A stretch of 64,000 bases of DNA from Clostridium thermosuccinogenes (GTDB taxonomy: Bacteria; Bacillota; Clostridia; Acetivibrionales; DSM-5807). A program made the position numbers and the translations under genes. The stretch's first letter is position 1. Every line of letters starts with the position of its first letter. Positions 53,271 through 63,400 of the stretch are shown here, piece by piece. The notes below the pieces were generated by a model that saw only the letters and a list, made by a program, of their open reading frames with translations, was not told the DNA's origin and ran no database searches. The stretch covers positions 3,807,665 to 3,871,664 of the forward strand of contig NZ_CP021850.1 in NCBI RefSeq assembly GCF_002896855.1, written 5' to 3'.

Positions 53271-54209
53271 ATGAAAACCCAGGCCATGTTTTATGAAAAA
53301 ATCAAGGACAAGGTTCACTGCTATCTCTGTCCCCACAATTGCGTGATGGAGGACGGTCATTTTGGGAAATGCAACGTGAGGGTGCATCAAAAAGGTGAGC
53401 TTTTTACCATAAACTACGGAGAGATAACTTCAGCAGCCCTGGACCCCATAGAAAAAAAGCCTCTTTACTATTTCAGGCCCGGTACTCATATTCTGTCGGT
53501 GGGAAGCTTCGGCTGCAACTTCACTTGCAGTTTCTGCCAGAACCATGGCATCTCCCAGTTTAATCCCGTATATGCAAATGAGTACAGGGATAACAGTGGC
53601 AAACCCCAAAAGGCTCTGAACAGTTCCTTACATGAAAGGGATTTTGCGGCAATCAGCGACTTTGTGCCCAAGGAGGATCTGGTTAAGACCGCCCTGGCGA
53701 CAAAAAATAACATAGGGATAGCCTTTACCTATAACGAGCCCAGCATATGGTTCGAATATGTGTATGACTGTGCAAGGCTCCTGAAGGAAAAGGATTCAAA
53801 AGCGTCCGTAGTGCTGGTGACCAACGGATATATCAGTGAAGAGCCTCTTAAGATGCTCCTTCCTTATACCGATGCAATGAACATCGATTTAAAAAGCTTT
53901 AGAAATGCCTATTACAGGAATCTTTGCGGAGGCACCCTTAAACCTGTTCTCAAAACTATTGAAATCGCAGCAAAATCCTGCCATGTGGAGGTCACCACTT
54001 TATTGGTTACCGGTGAAAATGACAACCTGGATGAGGTGGAGGAAATAGCGGAATACCTCAGCACGATAAAAAGCGATATCCCCCTGCACCTTACCAGGTA
54101 CTTCCCGAGATATCGCCACATGAGTCCTCCCACCGATATTGATTTTATGAAAAAAGCGGGGGAAGTCGCCGGCAGGTATCTCAGCAGAGTGGTTTTAGGC
54201 AATTTGTGA
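53271..54209 (+). CDS. AmmeMemoRadiSam system radical SAM enzyme
   Basis: This 312-residue radical SAM protein is the third component of the AMMECR1/MEMO system. An N-terminal cysteine set CYLCPHNCVMEDGHFGKC (about 17-34) precedes the SAM cluster CNFTCSFC (about 83-90, CX3CX2C). Later motifs include GIAFTYNEPSIWFEYVYD and VLVTNGYISEEPL. The family resembles glycyl-radical activases but no glycyl-radical partner is present here. It converges with the SPFH gene. It probably modifies a target together with the fused protein; the target is unknown. Confidence 0.93.
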   Translation: MKTQAMFYEKIKDKVHCYLCPHNCVMEDGHFGKCNVRVHQKGELFTINYGEITSAALDPIEKKPLYYFRPGTHILSVGSFGCNFTCSFCQNHGISQFNPVYANEYRDNSGKPQKALNSSLHERDFAAISDFVPKEDLVKTALATKNNIGIAFTYNEPSIWFEYVYDCARLLKEKDSKASVVLVTNGYISEEPLKMLLPYTDAMNIDLKSFRNAYYRNLCGGTLKPVLKTIEIAAKSCHVEVTTLLVTGENDNLDEVEEIAEYLSTIKSDIPLHLTRYFPRYRHMSPPTDIDFMKKAGEVAGRYLSRVVLGNL

Positions 54210-54243
54210 GCAAAAACCTGCCGGTTCCATCCTCTTCCACTTA

Positions 54244-55173
54244 TTACTCCGCAGTTTTCTTGTCCGTAAGCTCCGCCAGAGATGTTGCCAACCCTGCCAG
54301 GCCTTGAATCTCTGAGGGAATTATAATCTTGGTTGACTTTCCTTCGGCAACCTTCTGCAGAGCTTCAAGACTCTTGATGGCAATGACGGCTTTGTTCGGA
54401 TTTGAGTCGTTGAGCATTCTCAGACCCTGGGCCGTAGCCTCCTGTATCCTGAGGATAGCTGCCGCCTGTCCTTCCGCCTCTCTAATAGCCGCTTCTTTTT
54501 TGGCTTCGGCTCTAAGGATGGTGGCCTGCTTTTCAGCTTCTGCTTCCAAAATTGCCGCTTCCTTTTTACCCTCTGCAATCAGTATGGCAGATTTCTTTTC
54601 ACCCTCCGCCTTTAAAATGGCTTCTCTTCTTTCTCTTTCCGCTTTCATCTGCTTTTCCATAGCATCCTGGATCTCTTTTGGAGGAATGATGTTCTTGAGC
54701 TCAACACGATTGATTTTTATGCCCCAGGGGTCCGTGGCTTCATCCAATATAGCCCTCATTCTTGAGTTGATCGTGTCCCTCGATGTCAAGGTTTCATCCA
54801 GCTCCAGATCTCCTATAATATTCCTCAAGGTGGTAGCTGTGAGATTTTCTATTGCCGACATGGGATTGCTCACCCCATACGCATACATTTTAGGGTCAGT
54901 TATCTGGAAATAGATAACAGTATCGATCTGTATTGTTACATTATCTTTGGTTATAACCGGCTGAGGCGCAAAATCCCATATCTGCTCTTTCAGCAGCACA
55001 ACCTTTGCAACCCTGTCAATCAACGGAATCTTAATGTGAGGCCCTACGTCCCAGGTAGTCAGATAAGCCCCCAGCCTCTCAATGACATAAGCATTGGCCT
55101 GAGGTACAATCCTGATGCTTGTGATTGCCAGAAGAATTAAAATTACGGCTAAAATTATAAAAATCCAAGGCAT
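54244..55173 (-). CDS. SPFH / band 7 family membrane protein
   Basis: This 309-residue protein resembles stomatin-like QmcA. One N-terminal membrane helix (IFIILAVILILLAITSI) is followed by the SPFH domain (about 20-180; IVPQANAYVIERLGAYLTTW). Then comes a long Ala/Glu-rich coiled coil with repeated AEGEKKSAILIAEGKKEAAI, about residues 185-255. Such proteins form oligomeric membrane rafts. It follows the NfeD-like gene by only three bases; SPFH-NfeD pairing is widespread and linked to membrane microdomain and protease functions. Confidence 0.92.
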   Translation of the reverse strand: MPWIFIILAVILILLAITSIRIVPQANAYVIERLGAYLTTWDVGPHIKIPLIDRVAKVVLLKEQIWDFAPQPVITKDNVTIQIDTVIYFQITDPKMYAYGVSNPMSAIENLTATTLRNIIGDLELDETLTSRDTINSRMRAILDEATDPWGIKINRVELKNIIPPKEIQDAMEKQMKAERERREAILKAEGEKKSAILIAEGKKEAAILEAEAEKQATILRAEAKKEAAIREAEGQAAAILRIQEATAQGLRMLNDSNPNKAVIAIKSLEALQKVAEGKSTKIIIPSEIQGLAGLATSLAELTDKKTAE

Positions 55174-55176
55174 TGC

Positions 55177-55647
55177 TTACTCCTCCTTTAAATCCAAATC
55201 ATTCCCAACTCTCTCAACTATCAGCTTAACACCTGTGATGCTCTTTATTTCCACCATTTCTCCAGCTTCAATATCCTGGTTATCTGCAGATCTTGCAGAC
55301 CATATCTGTCCGAAAATCTTTACCTGACCGGTTCCGTTAATCACATCAATCCTTTCGGTTACCAGCCCCTTTTCTCCTATAAGTCTATCTGCATTGGTGC
55401 GAACGATTCCAATTCTTCCATACTTTTCTAATATCGGTTTGGTGAAAAAAAGCAGGATTAAAGACGATGCAAAAAAAACTATGATTTGTATTGGAACAGG
55501 CAGCTCGAACATTGAAATGAGCATGGCAATCAGAGCTCCTGCGGCAAACCATATCGTAGTTAATCCTAAAGTCACAGCTTCGATAATCCCCAGCACAATT
55601 GCGATAATAAGCCAAACATAAGTGGCAGAAATATTCAGGAAGCACAC
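55177..55647 (-). CDS. NfeD family membrane protein
   Basis: This 156-residue protein has four closely spaced membrane helices (residues 9-27, 29-47, 53-69 overlapping) followed by a C-terminal OB-fold domain with GEKGLVTERI and GQVKIFGQIWSARS, the short NfeD form. It partners the SPFH protein downstream, whose ribosome-binding site lies in its end. The start is uncertain: the GTG at 55647 is immediately next to GAGGGG, so initiation a few codons later at a non-ATG codon is possible. A promoter lies about 50 bases upstream. Confidence 0.85.
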   Translation of the reverse strand: MCFLNISATYVWLIIAIVLGIIEAVTLGLTTIWFAAGALIAMLISMFELPVPIQIIVFFASSLILLFFTKPILEKYGRIGIVRTNADRLIGEKGLVTERIDVINGTGQVKIFGQIWSARSADNQDIEAGEMVEIKSITGVKLIVERVGNDLDLKEE

Positions 55648-55694
55648 CCCCTCTGTTAATACCTATCGGTACCTCTTCACTATTACCTATTATA

Positions 55695-55723
55695 CATTAT
55701 ACTAATATAAAGTTATTCCTTCA
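55695..55723 (-). promoter_or_regulatory. promoter of the NfeD-SPFH unit
   Basis: On the minus strand TTGAAG (55723-55718) and TATAAT (55700-55695) are 17 bases apart, with the NfeD start about 40 bases further on. Confidence 0.65.
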
Positions 55724-55940
55724 ATGGATATACCAGTCATCGGTGTAAATATGCAAATATTCCGGCAAATCAACAAAGCCTTCTGTGGGTGTGCGATGGG
55801 ATCATAGGCCGAAAAACTTACTGCGTTGCAAGCCTTGGTGATAAAATTCAAGCCATAAAAAATTAACTCTTTTTATTAAGCATTTTCTGAGAATAAGTTC
55901 CATGTTAAAGAGACAGAGATGGTTTGTAAACCTTTAGTTG

Positions 55941-55986
55941 TTAGTATGGTTCGATGCTTTAAATTAGTATGGTTCGATGCTTTAAA
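55941..55986. repeat. two copies of a 23-bp direct repeat
   Basis: The unit begins TTAGTATGGTTCGATGCTTT and is exactly duplicated head to tail, just downstream of the URO-D-fold copy 3 stop codon on its minus strand. A recent slippage duplication is the simplest explanation. Confidence 0.85.
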
Positions 55987-56049
55987 ATAGAGTAATTTTA
56001 ACAACGGAGTCAAAAACCATTAAAACAGGTTATGGAATTAGCAAAAGCT

Positions 56050-57120
56050 TTAGTCCGGCACAGATGCCCTTAATCTTTTGAGCAATTCCCTGCCTTCTTC
56101 AATGGAACCTGCCTGAGCCTCTATGATAATATTCCTTTTCTTTGGCCAGTCTCCTTTAAGCAACCTTTCAACCGTTGACTGCTGCGCTTCCGGCGGGTCT
56201 CCCCATTGTAAAAGGGTTATGTTTTTAGGTATCTTGTCGCATATGTCCCAGAGGTTATGATGGTTTGCATCATAATCAAAACCCGCCAAGTCATCTATTT
56301 TAAACATTTGATCCATAACCTTATCACTGGTACCGCAATAATGTATTCTTCCTCCACCAATAGCCTTCAAAAGCTTCTTATCCCTGGGCAGTATGTGCTT
56401 CGTATAAAATTCAGGACTTATCATGTGCAATGAACAATTGCTGATGCGCGCAGCTCCTTTCCACATGGCTCCCCAGTCAAAAAACCATTCTCTGTCATCA
56501 CTGATCATATTTTTCAGATAAGGTACCAGTTCAATCATATAGTCAGTTACTACATCCAGCAGATAACCTACCGCATCAGCATCGTCATAAAAGTCCAGAA
56601 ATATATCATTACCCCTTATCATATATGCATTATTAAACGGGCTCTGTATGTCAGGATGCTGTATATGCACCCCCGGGGGAAGATTCTCCTTAAATATTTC
56701 GGTAAATTCCTTAAGTTTTCCGTACCATCCGCTGTCCAGTGCTGGCTTTCTAAGCTTATAAATGTCTTCAATGCTTTTAACTACATGATTGCCTGCAGCA
56801 GGCAGGCTATTTTCAAAAACATGCATCCGGCAGCCGAAGGCTGCTGCTACCTGAGCGGTACCAAACTGTACTCTGACGGAAGGTACTCTGTCATCCCCTA
56901 TTTCAATATGGGACCTTAAAATGTCCAGCTCCGCTTTCAGCATTGCAATGGGGTCCTCTACTCTTTCCCTGACTGTAGAGCTTAACTTGACAGGTGTTCT
57001 GATGATAAATTTGGGAGAACAGTTGTCAGGATCCTCATACATTCTTTTATAATCCCTGTACAATTCATCAAACCTGGCCAGATTTTTGTCATCAATGAGA
57101 AGATAATTTTTTAGCATCAT
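56050..57120 (-). CDS. URO-D-fold protein, copy 3
   Basis: This 356-residue protein is a third divergent member of the uroporphyrinogen decarboxylase superfamily in this window. Features are the N-terminal YKRMYEDPDNCSP, mid-barrel PGVHIQHPDIQSPFNNAYMI, and GGGRIHYCGTSDKVMDQMF near residue 265, where the His and Cys correspond to the metal-binding H-x-C of URO-D-type methyltransferases. The ATG at 57120 has AAGGAG upstream. It is downstream of the secreted beta-helix gene, separated by a probable terminator. A heme role is unlikely in this context. Confidence 0.75.
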   Translation of the reverse strand: MMLKNYLLIDDKNLARFDELYRDYKRMYEDPDNCSPKFIIRTPVKLSSTVRERVEDPIAMLKAELDILRSHIEIGDDRVPSVRVQFGTAQVAAAFGCRMHVFENSLPAAGNHVVKSIEDIYKLRKPALDSGWYGKLKEFTEIFKENLPPGVHIQHPDIQSPFNNAYMIRGNDIFLDFYDDADAVGYLLDVVTDYMIELVPYLKNMISDDREWFFDWGAMWKGAARISNCSLHMISPEFYTKHILPRDKKLLKAIGGGRIHYCGTSDKVMDQMFKIDDLAGFDYDANHHNLWDICDKIPKNITLLQWGDPPEAQQSTVERLLKGDWPKKRNIIIEAQAGSIEEGRELLKRLRASVPD

Positions 57121-57177
57121 ATGTTCTCCTTTCAATACGAATGTACGCTTGTAGAGCAGGATATATGCTTAAATGTA

Positions 57178-57239
57178 CAAAAAACAAGAGGACTTGCAGC
57201 ATCTCACCGACCGGAAGCTTGGCTTCGAAATGCTGCAAG
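57178..57239 (-). terminator. probable terminator of the beta-helix gene
   Basis: On the minus strand the 10-bp stem CTTGCAGCAT / ATGCTGCAAG is followed, after several bases, by TTGTTTTTTG. It lies about 190 bases past the stop codon of the large gene. Confidence 0.55.
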
Positions 57240-57427
57240 CATAAAAGCTTATATGGTTAGGATATGGATCATCCGGTATCGGATATGTTGATTGAGATGA
57301 AAATGAGAATGTCATTTTCATTATTGACTGTGCTTTGCAGGCATGAGTGGCTGTGCAGAAATGAATTTCCGCTTGAGCCAAAAGCATCCCTTTCAACAAC
57401 CGAATCCAGACAGCTCTTTCTAAATAC

Positions 57428-60400
57428 CTACTCTATACTTTTAGCTAACCATTGATTTATAATTACTCCCGCATCGTACCTCAGGACTGCCTCTCCTTCT
57501 TCCGGTATCCACCCCTTATGCGAGCTTTTATCAATAAAGCTGATAAATTGCTCCATGTGTTTTATTGCCTGCTTTATGTGTCCTTTTGCGTAATGGTCCT
57601 GCGCCTGGACAAGCTTCTGCTTCATGGCATTCGCAAAGGGCCCGTCGAGCATGCCGTTATCGAGATAACGATCTATGATTCTCGTCATTGATTCCGTGCT
57701 TGTCGTAACGGTAAAAGTCTTTGCCTCCTCCATGCTGTTTCCCGCATTGTCTGTTACCAAAACATTAATATAGTGTGTTCCGGTCATGCCCGCCAGATCA
57801 ATTTCAGAATCATTAACATACGGTACCCCGTCAATGGTCAATTCTGCCTTATTCACTCCCGATGCACTGTCCAATGCCGATAAATTAAAGCTGATTACCC
57901 TGTAATCCTCAAAGCTCATAGAATCACCATATATAGCCTGATTTACACTAAGGCAGCAGGTTGGTGCAGTCTTGTCAATGCTGATTACTATTTCTTTGCA
58001 TTCTTCCGTGTTGCCTGCCATATCTATGGAACGGTACAGCATTGAATTCACTCCTTCCGATGATATGATCACCGGAGCCGTATATTCGTTCCAGGTCATT
58101 CCGCCATCCATGCTGTATTCTGTGAGCTTAACCTCCGATATGCCATCAGAAGCATTCAAAGTAACCGTCACATCTGAATTGAACCATCCGTTGATGGGAG
58201 TTTTATCGATAAAAGCAGTTGTAACGGGTGGTGTATTGTCTGCATCCACAACCTGATAGAGGGTAATATCATCAAAGTATATATTTTGTGAATACCTTCC
58301 GTCACTCCACAAATCACCTATCATGAAGTTCTTCAATCCATAACCCGGATATTGCCCTACGAGGGTTCCGTCAATATATGCATTGATTTTGCCTGGAACA
58401 CTGTAATTATCCAGTATTACCTTGTGCCAGCCTTTAGTCCTTTCAACGGCAGTTGTAAAATAGGAGTATATATTTCTTACCATGTAATGGGCCGGATTAT
58501 CAATGATGCCCACCATCAGCACAGAAGTTCCGGTATTTGAAGGGTCGGCAGAATTCTTCCTGTCAGTTGAAAATACATTTCCATTAGTGGTCACGCCATC
58601 ATCATAAAACCATCCTTCGATGATTCCTACATACGGTTCATCCAGGCCAAATTCCATGGACAGCACCGTATAATCTTTGTTAACTTTGAGACTGTATATG
58701 CCGCTTCTTGGATTTTCCGTGTTAATGGTATTGGAATCCCCCTGGAGACCCCACCGGGTCAAGGTTTCTTCCGGATTCTCAAAGGTTTCCCTTACAACAT
58801 AACCATTGTGTACGACAAAGGTGTTTTCCTTGGTTTTGGTGGCTCCACCCATGGATACCTCTACCTTTATAACGGTAACGCCCAAACCCACCGGAGCAAT
58901 CCGGCCATTGCTGTCAATGACCGCTACATCAGGATTGCTGCTGGTGAATTTCACTTCGGCATTATAAAGACTCTTAAGCTGCTCTATAGAGTAAGTTTGA
59001 TTATTATTCAGTGTGCCCAATACTTCATATAAAACTGGTTGGTCATAAATCCCCATGCTGCCTATACTCCGGCTTACATCAAGGGATTCAAGGCTTAATG
59101 GTTCAACATGGATCTCCATTGCGTCAGTATAAACCCTTCCGTTCAAATGCACACTGACAGTAATGGTTGCAGTCCCAGCCTTTACTCCATGGACCACGCC
59201 GTTGTCATCCACTACCGCAACTGCCGGATCACTGCTGCTGTAGAATATCATTATACCCTCAATACTTTCAATATCTACATTACCGGGCATTCCTGATACT
59301 TTAAGAGGTATATCGGCTCCTTCACCGATCCTGTCTTTGCCGGCTGAAAGCTCAATGGATAAGAAAGGTGCTTCCAGCAGGTATAATGAGTTAAACACTG
59401 CCTTGCTTGCTTTTGTGTTGTCATGGGATGTAACGGCCAGGCCGACATAGGCCTCGTTGCTGAAACCGTTGATATTAGCTGTGCCAACAGGGGTCCAATT
59501 CACACAGTCCGGTGAAACATATCCTGTCATGGTATCTCCCCACCTTTCCAGCTTAAGCCAGTAAGGTGCCGTGATACCGGATAATCCTACACTGGTCGCA
59601 TTGGTACCTTGTGCAGTTCTCCTCTGGAAAGTGGCCCCGTTGGATGGTGTGACCAGCATAGCTGCATACCGGGCATCGCTGGTTAAGGCTTCACGGATCA
59701 TAACTCCTGCTTTTGCCCAGGAATTGGTATTTTGCTGGCTTACTACATGCGCTATGAAAACACCGTTTCCTGTCATGGGCCTGTAAGCATAATGGAAGGC
59801 ATCGTTTGCATACCATATGTCCGACCCGGAGCCAATCACTGTATAAAATCCGTCTTGTTCACCATAGCTGCCCGGTACCCCTGTATTGCCAATATCCATG
59901 CCCGAAAACTCCAACCGGGATACTGCATTGATGATGACTGAATTATTAAATTCAACTCCGTTTATCACAACGGTTGCAGTAATAATAGATGCTCCGGCAC
60001 TCTTGGCTGTCACAACGCCGTTTGGATCTACCGATATAACATTCTCATCGCTGCTTGTAAATGCAATCTCAGCATGCTGGGGCAAATTGCAGAGTATTCC
60101 GCCGGCCATGCCCTTTAATACCAAAGTGGTGCTGTCTCCTATATTAGGAAGAAAAGTCCTGTCCGTTGTCATGGTAACAGCAGTGATGGGAAGGTCTTCA
60201 TACTCGATGGATACATCGGAAAAGACGGCTTCTGTCATTCCGTTATTTTTCCCTGCCATGACTGCAAGGCCGATCATGATTTCATCGTCCATGTCCAGGG
60301 TTTTTGAATTCGGGAACCTCTTCCACTCACCATTGATCATATAATAACCGATGACTTCCGTTCCGTTAATGACCATCCTTATATAACTCGGGAATTCCGG

Positions 60401-63400
60401 CTTGTCATCCAGGGATCTTGTATAAGTTGTTTCTCCGCCGTCCACTTTGCGTTCTGTAAAGAATACTTCTTTTTGGCTGGCACTCTGTCTTAGGTATATA
60501 TGCCTTGAATCGGGACTGTCATTTACCCTCACATCGATTCCAAACTGGGTGCCAGGTGTGGTGGTATCGGTGATATCCAGTTTTGCTGTAATGGCGATTT
60601 TCCTCGGGTTATCTTCCAAATTCACTTTCTGATATACATACAACGTTTCATCGACTGTTCCCCAGGCATCAGCTGCATCGGTAAAGAATGTAAAGGTACC
60701 GCTGTCAAAGGAGACATAACCGTCCGCATCCCCATAATGCCTTATTTCCCATGGAGACGGCAGCCGCTGCACATCCGAAGGATAAACGAACTGGGTATAG
60801 CTGGCTGAAACTTCTTTGCCATCTATGACTGCTTTTACATTAATATAGGCCTTTCCATAGGAGATTGCCGTGATTTCTCCGTTTTCGTCCACAACAGCAA
60901 CCTCAGGATTGGATGATGTCATTTCAAGCTGATCAGGCTCAACGGTTACCACCGTACCATCCGACATGGTAACTTCTGCTTTCAGCCTGTTGGTTTCTCC
61001 CGGGTACAGCCCCTGCTTTTCGGCCGTAACCTGAAGGGAACTGGCCACCATTTCCCGGACTTTGATGGGCAGCTGGGCGGATTTTTCATTGCCCTTGTTG
61101 TCTTTTACCAACACCGATACGATGACTTCGCCCTGGGATACGGCTGTCATATTTCCGCCGGCATCAACGGTCAACACGAATGGATTGCTGCTTTCAAACA
61201 GCGTATTGCTCGGATTTAGCTCCAGGTTTTGCCAAAGCTCGGATACCGCACTTACATGCAAGGGGATATTGGTCTCGCCGGTCAAAAGAACCTCTTTTTT
61301 TGTCTTGAATTGAATATCCCTGATACTGTCGTCAACAATGACATAGACGTCCTTGAATTTAATCAAAGCACCGTTTTTGCTTACGTCCACTGTAATTTTG
61401 GCAATTCCCCGCCCTTTGGCGGTGATAAAACCGGTACTGCTTACTTTCGCGACAGATGCATCATCGCTCCTATAAGCAATGTCATATCCCTCAAGGTCTG
61501 TGAAAAATCCTGTTTTCGTCCTTCCTGTCACCGTCAGCTGAGCTGTGGAATTTTCTGAAGCATCCAGGTTGATATTTGCTCTGATACCAGCTATATCGGA
61601 TTCTATGTAAATTCTGTCCAGGTCCTCATATTTGTCAGTAAACTTAAAGTCAGGCTTAAGTCCGGCTTTTTGTACATCAATGTCCTCAATCCCAAGGGTA
61701 TAGGCCGGGGAGTTATACATGAACCGGTAATCGTCCTCTTCTTGATTCACAAATAAAGGATCCGCGGTGATGGAATACTGGTCATAGCTTTTATCCCGCC
61801 ATTCCCTCCACTGATTCAGATCCTGCACCTCTGGATGGCCTGTGAACTGATAAATATCCGATGCGTTTTTATACAGGTTGGACTCGAAACTTGAGAACCT
61901 GTCTTCCGAGAAATCATTAAACTGGATGATTTTCGGGTTTTTCGTGCTGTAAAATACATTTCTGTTCACAACCTGCTCCCGGATGATATGTCCCATGGCA
62001 TGAGACAAAATATAGGGAGTGTTGTTGTCAGTAACGACGATATTGTTTATGCAATCCACCTTCATTCCTTTCAGGATGAAAGGAAATGCCGTTACATTGG
62101 AAGCCACATTATTGCGGAAAATGGTATAGTCGGACATATCATCATTATAAAAAGCCATTCCGCGGGTATCATGAACCCAGTTGTTTTCAATGATATTGTT
62201 TTTTCCATTTCCCCACAGGTTTATGGCTCCTGAATCATTGGCTTCCGTCACCACATTGGTCACTTCGTTGTATTTGATCACATTATCTCTCGAATAGATA
62301 TAATCCCAATGATTCAGGTATTTTATGGCTTCCGGGATATAATCCACCACATATCTGTCCCCAAGCAGAGCGATACCGCTCCTTCTCATATCGGATACCC
62401 TGTTATAGGACATTTCATTCCCGCCGCTCATAAGAATTTCTATGCCGGCGCCGTGTAAAATCAGTTGGCCTCCGCGCCTCACCAGATTATTGGAAATCAG
62501 ATTGTTTTTGTTGATATAACCTGCTTTGTTGGGGCCCAGCGCCACCAGATAAATGCCATGATAACCGAAATCTTCAACCAGATTGCCATAAATGGTATTA
62601 TTCTGGGAATATTTATTGAGCACTACGGCCGATAATCCCGAAAGGAGGATTTTGCAATTCCTGACCGTAATATTGACCGCATTTTCCATAAATACGGTAC
62701 CGTCCCTGCAGTCATCCCTTTCAAGGCCACCGTTGCCGGCTGTTTTGCTGGAAAGATAAAGACGTCCCATGTCCGTGCATTTTATGGTCAACCCGTCAAA
62801 TATGATGTTTTCTACAAGCTTGGTGCTGTCAGAGCCTACAAGGTTTAGAATCCGCTTTGTAGCAGGAGCGATGATTTCCTGCTCCCCTATCGGAGTGGTT
62901 GAGTCTTCAGGCCAGTAATATAAATATCCACTGGTCCTGTCGTAATAATATTCTCCGGGCATGTCAAGAAAAGACCGGGAACCCGTCAGGTAATACCCGT
63001 TTTGACCTGCCGTCATTCCTCCATAGGGACTGTGGTCCACTTTGATGATATTTTCCACATAGTCTATATCCACAACGGATGAAACGGTTGTAACGGTGAA
63101 AGCCTGCCCCGGCATGCAAAATGCCCTTACATTCGTCAGATCATCCAATGGCTCGGGAATCTGGCCTTCCACATAATGAATATTTGTGTTATTGGACGAT
63201 ACTGCCGGGAAAAAATATCCCTGATTGGGAATTCTCGCTTCCGTTGCCCTTTTTCCGTTTGCATACATGGTATAAAACTCATAGCCTACGTATGCTTTAT
63301 AGATATTTCCGGAATCCGGCTCCCATCCGGTTATTTTTTTACCGCCTACAATAACAGGCTCTTCACCAGGGTAATTTCTGTATGTCACAGTAAATCCATT

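Larger units (their letters stand above)
55648..56049. other. intergenic region upstream of the NfeD gene
   Basis: It contains the promoter at 55695-55723 and the 23-base direct repeat at 55941-55986. No gene is supported. Confidence 0.45.
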
